Below, piece by piece: positions 7,028 to 13,133 of a DNA stretch of 13,133 bases (positions within the stretch are counted from its first letter, which is position 1; every line of letters starts with the position of its first letter). Both the position numbers and the translations under genes were made by a program. This DNA is from an uncultured Clostridia bacterium. GTDB taxonomy: Bacteria; Bacillota; Clostridia; Christensenellales; Aristaeellaceae. The notes under the pieces were generated by a model. It saw nothing but the letters and a program-made list of their open reading frames with translations. It did no database searches and was not told the DNA's origin. The DNA lies in NCBI GenBank assembly GCA_934615145.1, contig CAKTTM010000020.1, forward strand, positions 1 through 13,133, in the 5' to 3' direction.

Positions 7028-7876
7028 CTACTTCTCCCCCAGCATCTCCTTGACATAGTTGGGCAGATAAAAGGCGCCTTTGTGCAGGTCGGTATTATAG
7101 TAGCGGGTCTTGATGTCCAGATTGTTCCAGCGCTCGGCCTGCAGGTCGTCCAGCGGCTGGTAGGTGATGCTGGCAAAGCCGAAAAGCCAGTGGCCGGAGG
7201 GGAAGCTGGGGATGTGCGCCTGGTAGACCGAGTGGATGGGGAAGCTCTCTTTGATGCGGCGGTGGGCGCGGCGCATGGCGTTGGCCTCGTAGCTGTAAAA
7301 GGGGCTTTCGTGCTGGTTGATCATGATGCCGTGATCGCGCAGCGCCTTGTAGCAGTTGCCGTAGAACTCCTTGGTAAACAGCACCTCGCCCGGGCCAAAA
7401 GGGTCGTTGGAGTCCACGATGATCAGGTCGTAGGCGTCCTGCAGGCGGCGGATGAACTTAAGCCCGTCCTGGTTATGCACCTTGACGCGCGGGTCGTCAT
7501 AGCCGATGGCGGTGCTGGGCAGATAGGCCTTGCAGGCCTCCACCAGCATGGCGTCGATCTCCACCAGGTCGATGCTCTCAATGCTCTCATAGCGGCACAG
7601 CTCGCGCAGCGCGCCGCCGTCGCCGGCGCCCACCACCAATACCTTGCGCACATCCGGATGCACAGCCATGGCCGGGTGCACGATCATCTCATGATAGATG
7701 AACTCGTCCTTTTCCGTCAGCACGATCACATCATCCAGCGTCAGCATGCGGCCAAACTCGCGCGACTGGAAGATCTCTATCTTCTGATATTCGCTCTTTT
7801 GTGAATAGAGCTGCTGATCCACCATGATGTTGAGGGTGACATTGTCGGTGTGATTTTCCGCGAACCAGAATGCCAT
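7028..7876 (-). CDS. speE: Spermidine synthase (polyamine aminopropyltransferase)
   Basis: Transfers the aminopropyl group of decarboxylated S-adenosylmethionine to putrescine, giving spermidine, in the cytoplasm. It has 282 residues, as usual for bacterial SpeE. An N-terminal beta domain (residues about 1-55) precedes the methyltransferase-like fold. Motifs seen are DEFIYHEM (57-64), the nucleotide-binding GAGDGG (83-88), the VEID acidic strand end (E106, D108), DG at 137-138 and the active-site DSNDPFGP (155-162; D155 the expected catalytic base). The C-terminal PSFPSGHWLFGFAS segment is also typical. AGGAGG lies 5 nt before ATG 7876 and overlaps the TAG of the decarboxylase gene, leaving a 9-nt gap, so the two are surely one operon. 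No S-adenosylmethionine decarboxylase or agmatinase gene is in the window. Aminopropyl acceptor specificity is inferred. Confidence 0.96.
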   Translation of the reverse strand: MAFWFAENHTDNVTLNIMVDQQLYSQKSEYQKIEIFQSREFGRMLTLDDVIVLTEKDEFIYHEMIVHPAMAVHPDVRKVLVVGAGDGGALRELCRYESIESIDLVEIDAMLVEACKAYLPSTAIGYDDPRVKVHNQDGLKFIRRLQDAYDLIIVDSNDPFGPGEVLFTKEFYGNCYKALRDHGIMINQHESPFYSYEANAMRRAHRRIKESFPIHSVYQAHIPSFPSGHWLFGFASITYQPLDDLQAERWNNLDIKTRYYNTDLHKGAFYLPNYVKEMLGEK

Positions 7877-7885
7877 GGCAGCCTC

Positions 7886-9328
7886 CTATGTCAGCACGCT
7901 GATGTGCTGGGCGGTGATGTCCTGGGTGCCGGTGATCACGCAGCCGGCCTCGCCAGAGGCCTGTATGAAGTCCACGATCTCCTGGGTGATCTTCTCCCCC
8001 GGCGCCAGCAGCGGGATGCCCGGCGGGTAGGTCATCAGGCTTTCACCGCTGACCATGCCGGCCGATTCCGTCAGCAGCACTGGCTTCTTGGGCGCGTAGA
8101 AAGCCTCCTGCGGCGTCATCACCACCTGGGGACTCAAGTACTCGTACCTAAACAGGGGGTTCTTGGGCTTCTTGTAGCGGCGGCGTATTTCATACAGGGC
8201 GCCTATCAGCCGCTCGATGTTCTTGGTCTTGTCACCGATGGAGATATAGGCCAGGAAGTTGCTCAGATCGCCAAACTCGATCTGTATGTCGTACTCATCG
8301 TGCAGTATGTCGTGCACCTCGATGCCGGCCAGCCCCAGGTCGTAGGTGTTGACCGACAGCTTGGTCTGGTCGTAATCGAATATGCTGTCGCCGTTGATCA
8401 GCGCCTCCGAATAGACCAGGTAGTCGCCTATGTCGCTGATTTCTTCCCGCGCGTAGACGGCGTACTGCTTGACCTTGTCGAAGATACGCTCGCCGTCCAG
8501 CGCCAGCGTGCGGCGGGATATATCCAACGAGGAGATTAGCAGGTAGCTGGCCGAGGTGGTCTGCGTGAGGTTGACGATCTGGCGCACATAGTCGGCATTG
8601 ACACCAGGGCCGCAGAGTAGAAAACTGGACTGCGTCAGGCTGCCGCCCGACTTGTGCATGGAGACGGCGGCCATGTCCGCCCCCGCCGCCATGCCCGACA
8701 CCGGCAGGCCCTTGCCAAAGTAAAAGTGTGCGCCGTGCGCCTCATCGCACAGCACCTTCATGCCGTGCGCGTGGGCGGCGGCCACGATCTCGCGCAGGTT
8801 GGAGCAGATGCCGTAATAGGTCGGGTTGTTGACGAAGATGGCCTTGGCGTCCGGGTTTTCATTGATGGTGCGGATCACATCCATCACCGACATGCCAAGG
8901 GCTATCCCCAGGCGCTCAGAGGTCTGGGGGTTGATGTAGACCGGCACCGCGCCGCAGATGACCAGAGCGTTGACGATGGACTGGTGCACATTGCGCGGCA
9001 GGATCAGCTTCTCCCCCTTGCGCACGGTGGACAGTATCATGCCCTGTATGGAGGCCGTGGTGCCGCCCACCATGAAGAAGGCGGCCTTGGCGCCGAAGGC
9101 CTCGGCGGCTAGCTCCTCCCCCTGCTTGATGATACCGGTGGGATGGCCCAGTGAATCCAGGTACTTGGTGGAGTTGACATCCACCGACATGCAGCGCTCG
9201 CCCAGAAAGTCCGTCAGGTCTTTATTGCCCTTGCCCCGCTTGTGCCCAGGCACATCAAAGGGCACCAGCTTCTCAGCGCGCATCGCCTCCAGCGCCTCAT
9301 AGACGGGCGCCCTGTTCTGATCCAGCAT
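7886..9328 (-). CDS. speA: PLP-dependent Orn/Lys/Arg decarboxylase, probably arginine decarboxylase (SpeA type)
   Basis: Fold-type I PLP decarboxylase of the short Bacillus SpeA type, 480 residues from ATG 9328 (B. subtilis SpeA is about 490). It would make agmatine from arginine, or putrescine or cadaverine if the substrate is ornithine or lysine. Visible motifs are FDVPGHKRG (24-32), the PLP phosphate site GGTTAS (88-93), PRNVHQS (111-117), DEAHGAH (195-201; D195 contacts the pyridine nitrogen) and the Schiff-base lysine K226 in SMHKSGGSLTQSS. A smaller C-terminal domain carries YPPGIPLLAPGE. ATG 9328 has GGGGGTGA 8 nt upstream and matches the family N-terminus. An in-frame TTG at 9400 with its own SD would add 24 residues running across a terminator-like hairpin. 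speE follows 9 nt downstream, so the product feeds polyamine synthesis. Substrate identity is inferred from the closest family. Confidence 0.9.
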   Translation of the reverse strand: MLDQNRAPVYEALEAMRAEKLVPFDVPGHKRGKGNKDLTDFLGERCMSVDVNSTKYLDSLGHPTGIIKQGEELAAEAFGAKAAFFMVGGTTASIQGMILSTVRKGEKLILPRNVHQSIVNALVICGAVPVYINPQTSERLGIALGMSVMDVIRTINENPDAKAIFVNNPTYYGICSNLREIVAAAHAHGMKVLCDEAHGAHFYFGKGLPVSGMAAGADMAAVSMHKSGGSLTQSSFLLCGPGVNADYVRQIVNLTQTTSASYLLISSLDISRRTLALDGERIFDKVKQYAVYAREEISDIGDYLVYSEALINGDSIFDYDQTKLSVNTYDLGLAGIEVHDILHDEYDIQIEFGDLSNFLAYISIGDKTKNIERLIGALYEIRRRYKKPKNPLFRYEYLSPQVVMTPQEAFYAPKKPVLLTESAGMVSGESLMTYPPGIPLLAPGEKITQEIVDFIQASGEAGCVITGTQDITAQHISVLT

Positions 9329-9362
9329 GCGATGCCTCACCCCCTCATCAGGATTGCGTATC

Positions 9363-9393
9363 AAAAAGGATGCGCTGCGCTTGCAGCACATCC
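9363..9393 (-). terminator. Terminator-like hairpin in the speA leader (putative attenuator)
   Basis: On the reverse strand, GGATGTGCTGC (9393-9383) pairs with GCAGCGCATCC (9378-9368) in an 11-bp stem with a single G-U pair and a 4-nt AAGC loop, directly followed by TTTTT (9367-9363). It lies about 40 nt downstream of the predicted transcription start and 35 nt before the speA ATG, so the operon's own transcript would meet it. The structure is seen in sequence; attenuation is inferred. Confidence 0.7.
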
Positions 9394-9438
9394 TGTGCAA
9401 CCGGCACGCCTCCGGCTTGTTCTACCGAACTCGTGTTG

Positions 9439-9467
9439 AGTATAAAGTGATTGAACTTGACTGTCAA
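9439..9467 (-). promoter_or_regulatory. Promoter of the speA-speE operon
   Basis: On the reverse strand, TTGACA (9467-9462, perfect -35) and TATACT (9444-9439, 5/6) are spaced by exactly 17 nt. The start of transcription would be near 9432, giving a leader of about 100 nt before ATG 9328. This is the strongest promoter match in the window. It directly abuts the third unit of the 27-bp tandem repeat. Confidence 0.85.
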
Positions 9468-9470
9468 TCA

Positions 9471-9551
9471 GTGATTTGCGGGCTATTTGTCCTGCGCGTG
9501 GTTCAAGGGCTACTTGTCCTGCGCATGATTTTCAGGCAATTTGTCCTGCGC
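9471..9551 (-). repeat. Three tandem 27-bp repeats at the 3' end of the small membrane protein gene
   Basis: Units lie at 9525-9551, 9498-9524 and 9471-9497, read right to left on the minus strand. Each begins GCGCAGGACAA and ends with an AAxCAY or AACCAC-like triplet pair. Each unit is nine codons in the frame of the small gene: AQDKLPENH in the first, then AQDK-stop in the second and third, where the fifth codon is TAG instead of TTG. The array ends 3 nt before the speA -35 hexamer. Confidence 0.85.
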
Positions 9552-9851
9552 CGGCGCCTCGGCCTCCCCCGCCGCGCCCAGTCGGTCGCGAATCAGGTCA
9601 CTGTTTTCGATCAGCTGGCCAAAGCCGTAGAGCACCAGGGAGCCCAGCCAGCTGCCGATACTGCCCAGCACCATGACCAGCAGCCCCGCCGGCACGCTGC
9701 CGCCCTGGCTGTAGACCCCCGGACTGATCTCCCGGTAGCCAATGCTCTGCGTGGTCATCAGCCCAATGCCCGCCACCAGCGCCGCGGCAATGCCCAGGAA
9801 GCACACAAACTTCGCCAGCCCCTTGATCTTCGCGCCAATGTTGGTGTACAT
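9510..9851 (-). CDS. Small two-helix membrane protein of unknown function
   Basis: A 113-residue protein. An amphipathic start (MYTNIGAKIKGLAKF) leads into a first membrane helix at about 16-34 (VCFLGIAAALVAGIGLM). A short polar loop follows (SIGYREISPGVYSQGG), then a second long hydrophobic segment at about 54-76 (AGLLVMVLGSIGSWLGSLVLYG), and a polar, acidic tail. Small proteins with the NIGxKIKxLAK start and a GFGQLIENSD motif after the second helix are widespread in Firmicutes, and I know no assigned function. Start ATG 9851 has GGGAGGGG just upstream. The tail ends within a tandem repeat (AQDKLPENH-AQDK), with the stop in repeat unit 2. The RBS lies in the arm of a long inverted repeat. 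It may be a stand-alone gene or read by leakage from the large surface-protein gene upstream. Confidence 0.8.
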   Translation of the reverse strand: MYTNIGAKIKGLAKFVCFLGIAAALVAGIGLMTTQSIGYREISPGVYSQGGSVPAGLLVMVLGSIGSWLGSLVLYGFGQLIENSDLIRDRLGAAGEAEAPAQDKLPENHAQDK

Positions 9852-9854
9852 AGT

Positions 9855-9905
9855 GCCCCTCCCACGTTCGTTATCTGAGTAACAAGATACGCTCGTGGGA
9901 GGGGC
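9855..9905 (-). promoter_or_regulatory. Long inverted repeat overlapping the small gene's RBS
   Basis: GCCCCTCCCACG (9855-9866) and its perfect complement at 9894-9905 form a 12-bp stem. Inside it, further pairing (CGT-ATCT with AGAT-A-ACG on the minus strand) adds about 7 bp, leaving an 8-nt loop. On the minus strand the 3' arm contains GGGAGGGG, the Shine-Dalgarno of the gene starting at 9851. No T-run follows, so it is not a standard terminator. Confidence 0.75.
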
Positions 9906-9913
9906 TGTGTCAA
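9884..9913 (-). promoter_or_regulatory. Candidate promoter of the small membrane protein gene
   Basis: On the reverse strand, TTGACA (9913-9908, perfect) and TATCTT (9889-9884, 4/6) are 18 nt apart. The predicted start near 9877 falls inside the loop of the inverted repeat, so such a transcript would carry only its 3' arm. It begins only a few bases after the stop codon of the large surface-protein gene. Confidence 0.55.
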
Positions 9914-9919
9914 GTAAGC

Positions 9920-12900
9920 TCAGTTCACCACCATGCCGATGATGGTGAAAGCGTCCTGCATATCCACGATGCCATCTTCATTGATATCGGCGTTGAGCAT
10001 GGACTTGCAGGGGATTTTGCCCACCGTGTAGTCGATGATGCTGGTCAAATCAGCGATGTCCACCTTGCCATCGGCGTTGGCGTCCCCCAGCAGCGTGGGC
10101 ACAGCTACCGTCACCTTGCAGTTGGCCGTCAGCCCGCTGCCGTCGCTCGCCTTTGCCGTGATGGTCGCTGTGCCATTGGCCAGGCCCGTTACCATCCCAT
10201 AGGCGTCCACACGCGCGATGGTGGGTGCGCTGCTTGTCCATGTCAGAGCACTGACGCCGGCGTTGCTGGGCGTGAAGCGCAGCGACAGCTGGCTGGCGTA
10301 GCCGCGCCGCAGCGTGGTCTCAGCCTCAGTAAAGGCCATGGCGGTCGCCTTGACCACCGGGATGTTGACCGTCACCTGGCAGGTCGCCACCGCGCCATTG
10401 GCGGCGTAGGCGCTGATGGTCGCCGTGCCTGTCCAGCGCCCGGTCACCTGGCCCGCGCCGTCCACCACCGCGATGGATTCGTCACTGCTGCGCCAGATGA
10501 CCTTGGTCTCCGTCGTGTTGCTGGGGGTCAAGGTAGCGCTCAGCTTCTTGCTCTGCGCCACGGGCAGCGTCATGTCCTTCAGGTTCATAGCAATGCCCGT
10601 CACCGCCACCATGGTCTTGGGGTCGATAAAGCGCAGCCCCAGGTCAGTGGCTGTCTTCTGCACCGGGCTGCCAGCTGTGCCATAGAGCGTCAGCCAGTCA
10701 TTGCCCGGCAGAGCATTGCTGCCGATGCTGCTCACCTGCGCGCCCAGGCGCACTTCCTTTAGTTGATAGGCGTTGGCGAAGGCGCCTTCGCCGATGGTCT
10801 GTATGGAGGCCGGCAGCGTGACGGTGCTTAGCTTGGTGCAGTTGCGGAAGGCATCCTTGGGGATATCGGTCAGCAAGCCGCCCGTGGGCCAGGTGATACC
10901 GCTGAGCTGCTGGCTGCCCATGAAGGCCGCCGTGCCCATATACTCGAGTTTGGCAGGCAGCACCACCGTCTGCAACTGGCTGGCCTTGAAGGCGCCGTCA
11001 CCCAGCATGGTCACCGCGGCAGGCACGGTAAAGCCGGTCTGCGCCTTGCCCTCAGGATAGCGCAGCAGCACGCTGCCGCTGCTGTCATAGAGCACGCCGT
11101 CCACGCTCTTGTATGCAGGGTTGCCCGCGGCCACGCCGATCGCGGTCAGGCTGCTGCATCCGTCAAGGGCGTCAGCGCTGATGTAGTAGAGGCCGGAAGG
11201 TAGTGTTAAGCTGGTCAAGCGCTCACAGTTGCTGAAGGCCTTGGTGCCAATATCCGTCAGGCTGGCGGGCAGTGTCACCTGCTCCAGCAGGCTGCAGCCA
11301 GCGGCGAAGTAGTCACCCAGGCTTTGTACCCCTTGAGGTATCGTCAGTGTGAACAGGCTGGTACAGCCCTGCAGCATGCCCGTGGGCAGATAGGCGGCAC
11401 CACTGGACAGCTTCAGCTCGCTGAGCGCGGCGCAGTTCATCAGGGCATAGTCGCCAATGTCGGTCACACTGGCCGGGATACTCAAGGAGGAGATAATGGA
11501 TTCTGCAAAGGCGTACTTGCCAATGCTCTTGACACCGCTTGGGATAACCAGGCTATCCAGCCACTCACTGCCGTAGAAGGCGTAGTCGTCGATGCCCACT
11601 ACGGGCAGGCCATTGATGGTGGCCGGCAGGGTGGGCCGCATCTGCTGCCCCTGATAGCCCGTGATGAAGATTTGATTGTCCTCCTGCCGGTAGGTGAAGC
11701 CGCTGTCGCTGATCTCGCTGTTGATACGCCGCCATCCGGCGTAGAGGGTGATGGGCTGGGTACCCATGCGCTGGGTGGCAAAGTTCCAGGGCGTGCCCAG
11801 CCACTCCTCCACATACCAGCCCACCAGCTCATAGTTGCTGCGAGTACTGGCGGGCGAGGCGCCTAGCAGGTCACCCTTGGCCACCTGGCGGGCCGCGACT
11901 GGCGTGCCGCCATAGGTCTCGAAAATCACATCGTAGGTCAATGGAACGAAAGTGTAGCCCTTGGTCTTGGCAAAGCTCTGCGTCACGCTGCCCTTGTTGC
12001 CCTTAAGGGTGGGCGCGGTGATGGCGGCAAAGGCGTCTGTCGCGATGGACAGCACCGCCTTGCCATCGATGGCTTCCGGCACCTGGATGGTGGTGGCGCT
12101 GTCTGTATACTTGGTCAGCTTCACCCCGCTGCCCTCGGCCACCCAGGTAAAGGGGTAGGCCAGCACAGCATTCAATTCCAGATCAGCCGCGGGCATCTTG
12201 TCAGTGGTCATCTGCCACAGCGTGGTCTTGCCGGCTGCCTGCCAGCCCTTGAACACCCGCTCTGGGTCTATAGGACTATCGATCGCGGGCAAGAGGCCTC
12301 CTGCCTGCGCCTGTCCACTGCCAGAGAATTCCCCGTCGATGAAGAGTAAGTATTCATACATGTTGTAGTTGAGCCCCTTGGATGCCGCGAGATCTGACAG
12401 CAGGTGCTTGCCTGTAGGCCCATACAGCCCCTCATCTAGCGGACACTGATTGAAGGCCTCGCTGGCGATGGCCGTGATGCCTGCGGGCAGCTGGATACGC
12501 TGCAGCTCAGCGCAGTAGTTGAAGGCGCTATTGCCAATGCTCAACACGCCGCTTGGCAGCGTCACCTGCTCCAGATTGTTGGCATGGCTGAAGGCCATGG
12601 CGGCGATTCGCTGGGTACCGGCGGGCACGCTGAACTGCCTGGCGCTGCTGCCTGCCGGGTAGGCGATCAGCGTCTTGCCATCCGCCGTATACAGACAGCC
12701 CTGGATGACCTTGTAGGCCGTGTTGGCGGGGTCGATGCTGATGAGGCTCAGGTCATAGGCGCTGCGCAGCGCGCCCTCGGCGATGGTCTTGACGGAGGCC
12801 GGGATATGCAGCGCGTAGACACCCATGTCCACTGCGCCGGGCAGTATCTCCGTCAGCGGCTTGCCCGCTACACGCTCGGGGATCACCAGGTTGGCCGAGT

Positions 12901-13133
12901 CACCCTGATAGTAGCGCATCTGGATGTTACCATCCGTTCTTAGGGCATAGACCAAACCTGGCAGCACAGGCTCCAGACCCATATAGAGCGTCAGCGGCGC
13001 GGTGGGCATGCGGTCTGTAGCGAAGTTCCAGGGCTGAGTGCAGGCTGCGTCCTTGAACCAGCCTATGAAGCGCGCATCATTAGGTGTGGTAAAGGTCGGC
13101 GTCTGGATCAGGCTTCCGGCAGATGCGCTTACC
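9920..13133 (-). CDS. Giant surface protein: InlB-B repeats, BspA-type LRRs, two Big2 domains and C-terminal type I dockerin (5' end beyond right edge)
   Basis: The frame is open to the window edge: codons upstream of the ATG at 13009 read FIGWFKDAACTQPWNFATDRM without a stop and complete an InlB-B repeat, so the real start is outside. 1070 residues are visible. In order they are an InlB-B repeat (about 12970-13130), a BspA-like LRR block (about 12359-12952; LPSGVLSIGNSAFNYC type), a degenerate linker with a partial LRR, a second InlB-B repeat (about 11732-11938; GWYVEEWLGTPWNFATQRM), a long second LRR block (about 10622-11704), two Big2 Ig-like domains (about 10358-10609 and 10100-10357), and a dockerin (9923-10093) with two calcium loops, DANADGKVD and DINEDGIVD. 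It is probably exported and extracellular. LRR and Big2 domains suggest adhesion, and the dockerin suggests docking to a cohesin-bearing scaffold. No cohesin is in the window, so the partner is unknown. Confidence 0.9.
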   Translation of the reverse strand, partial: VSASAGSLIQTPTFTTPNDARFIGWFKDAACTQPWNFATDRMPTAPLTLYMGLEPVLPGLVYALRTDGNIQMRYYQGDSANLVIPERVAGKPLTEILPGAVDMGVYALHIPASVKTIAEGALRSAYDLSLISIDPANTAYKVIQGCLYTADGKTLIAYPAGSSARQFSVPAGTQRIAAMAFSHANNLEQVTLPSGVLSIGNSAFNYCAELQRIQLPAGITAIASEAFNQCPLDEGLYGPTGKHLLSDLAASKGLNYNMYEYLLFIDGEFSGSGQAQAGGLLPAIDSPIDPERVFKGWQAAGKTTLWQMTTDKMPAADLELNAVLAYPFTWVAEGSGVKLTKYTDSATTIQVPEAIDGKAVLSIATDAFAAITAPTLKGNKGSVTQSFAKTKGYTFVPLTYDVIFETYGGTPVAARQVAKGDLLGASPASTRSNYELVGWYVEEWLGTPWNFATQRMGTQPITLYAGWRRINSEISDSGFTYRQEDNQIFITGYQGQQMRPTLPATINGLPVVGIDDYAFYGSEWLDSLVIPSGVKSIGKYAFAESIISSLSIPASVTDIGDYALMNCAALSELKLSSGAAYLPTGMLQGCTSLFTLTIPQGVQSLGDYFAAGCSLLEQVTLPASLTDIGTKAFSNCERLTSLTLPSGLYYISADALDGCSSLTAIGVAAGNPAYKSVDGVLYDSSGSVLLRYPEGKAQTGFTVPAAVTMLGDGAFKASQLQTVVLPAKLEYMGTAAFMGSQQLSGITWPTGGLLTDIPKDAFRNCTKLSTVTLPASIQTIGEGAFANAYQLKEVRLGAQVSSIGSNALPGNDWLTLYGTAGSPVQKTATDLGLRFIDPKTMVAVTGIAMNLKDMTLPVAQSKKLSATLTPSNTTETKVIWRSSDESIAVVDGAGQVTGRWTGTATISAYAANGAVATCQVTVNIPVVKATAMAFTEAETTLRRGYASQLSLRFTPSNAGVSALTWTSSAPTIARVDAYGMVTGLANGTATITAKASDGSGLTANCKVTVAVPTLLGDANADGKVDIADLTSIIDYTVGKIPCKSMLNADINEDGIVDMQDAFTIIGMVVN

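Noticed and set aside
6707..7804. Open frame of 365 codons on the plus strand through the terminator into speE antisense
   Set aside because: It overlaps the NTF2-like gene in another frame, crosses the intrinsic terminator and then runs antisense to speE. No coding signature supports it.
9471..9551. CRISPR-like array
   Set aside because: The three units are directly adjacent without spacers and are in frame with a coding region, so they are a simple tandem repeat.
9855..9905. Interpretation of the inverted repeat as the terminator of the large surface-protein gene
   Set aside because: No T-run follows the hairpin on either strand; the minus-strand arm is followed by ACTATG, the start of the small gene. 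A regulatory role is more likely.

Overview
The window looks like a chromosomal segment of a GC-rich member of the Bacillota (Clostridia-like, plausibly gut or anaerobic). The clues are strong purine-rich Shine-Dalgarno sequences, a TTG start, consensus-like sigma-A promoters, a Bacillus/Clostridium-type LexA box before uvrB, a Bacillus-type SpeA-SpeE pair, and a very large exported LRR/Big2/dockerin protein of the type common in gut Firmicutes. There is no phage, transposon, CRISPR or tRNA signal, and no assignment below the phylum/class level is possible from the sequence alone.

Layout, left to right. (1) Minus strand, 1-1642: a MoxR-type AAA+ ATPase followed, with a 4-nt ATGA overlap, by a DUF58 membrane protein that runs off the left edge; a good promoter lies at 1614-1642. 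(2) Plus strand, 1714-4505: divergently transcribed, a retinol-dehydrogenase-like SDR with a TTG start, then an exported protein with beta-propeller-like repeats and an HExxH metallopeptidase-like C-terminal domain, probably co-transcribed. (3) Plus strand, 4513-7014: SOS-regulated uvrB with its own promoter and LexA box, then a small NTF2/SnoaL-like protein, closed by a 12-bp hairpin terminator that can serve both strands. (4) Minus strand, 7028-9467: arginine/ornithine/lysine-type decarboxylase (speA-like) followed 9 nt later by spermidine synthase (speE), driven by a near-consensus promoter and preceded by a leader that contains what looks like an intrinsic terminator (attenuator). (5) Minus strand, 9510-9913: a small two-helix membrane protein whose 3' end lies in a 27-bp tandem repeat and whose RBS lies in the arm of a long inverted repeat. 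(6) Minus strand, 9920-13133: the C-terminal 1070 codons of a giant cell-surface protein (InlB-B repeats, two BspA-type LRR blocks, two Big2 domains, C-terminal type I dockerin), open at the right edge.

How they fit together: the enzymes are housekeeping (DNA repair, polyamine synthesis) or accessory (surface adhesion, a secreted peptidase). No single multi-gene novel system is evident. The most interesting material is regulatory and small-scale: the speA leader attenuator with an in-frame upstream start, the duplicated uvrB start region, the promoter nested inside an RBS-sequestering hairpin, and the tandem repeat that carries the stop codon of the small membrane protein and abuts the speA promoter.
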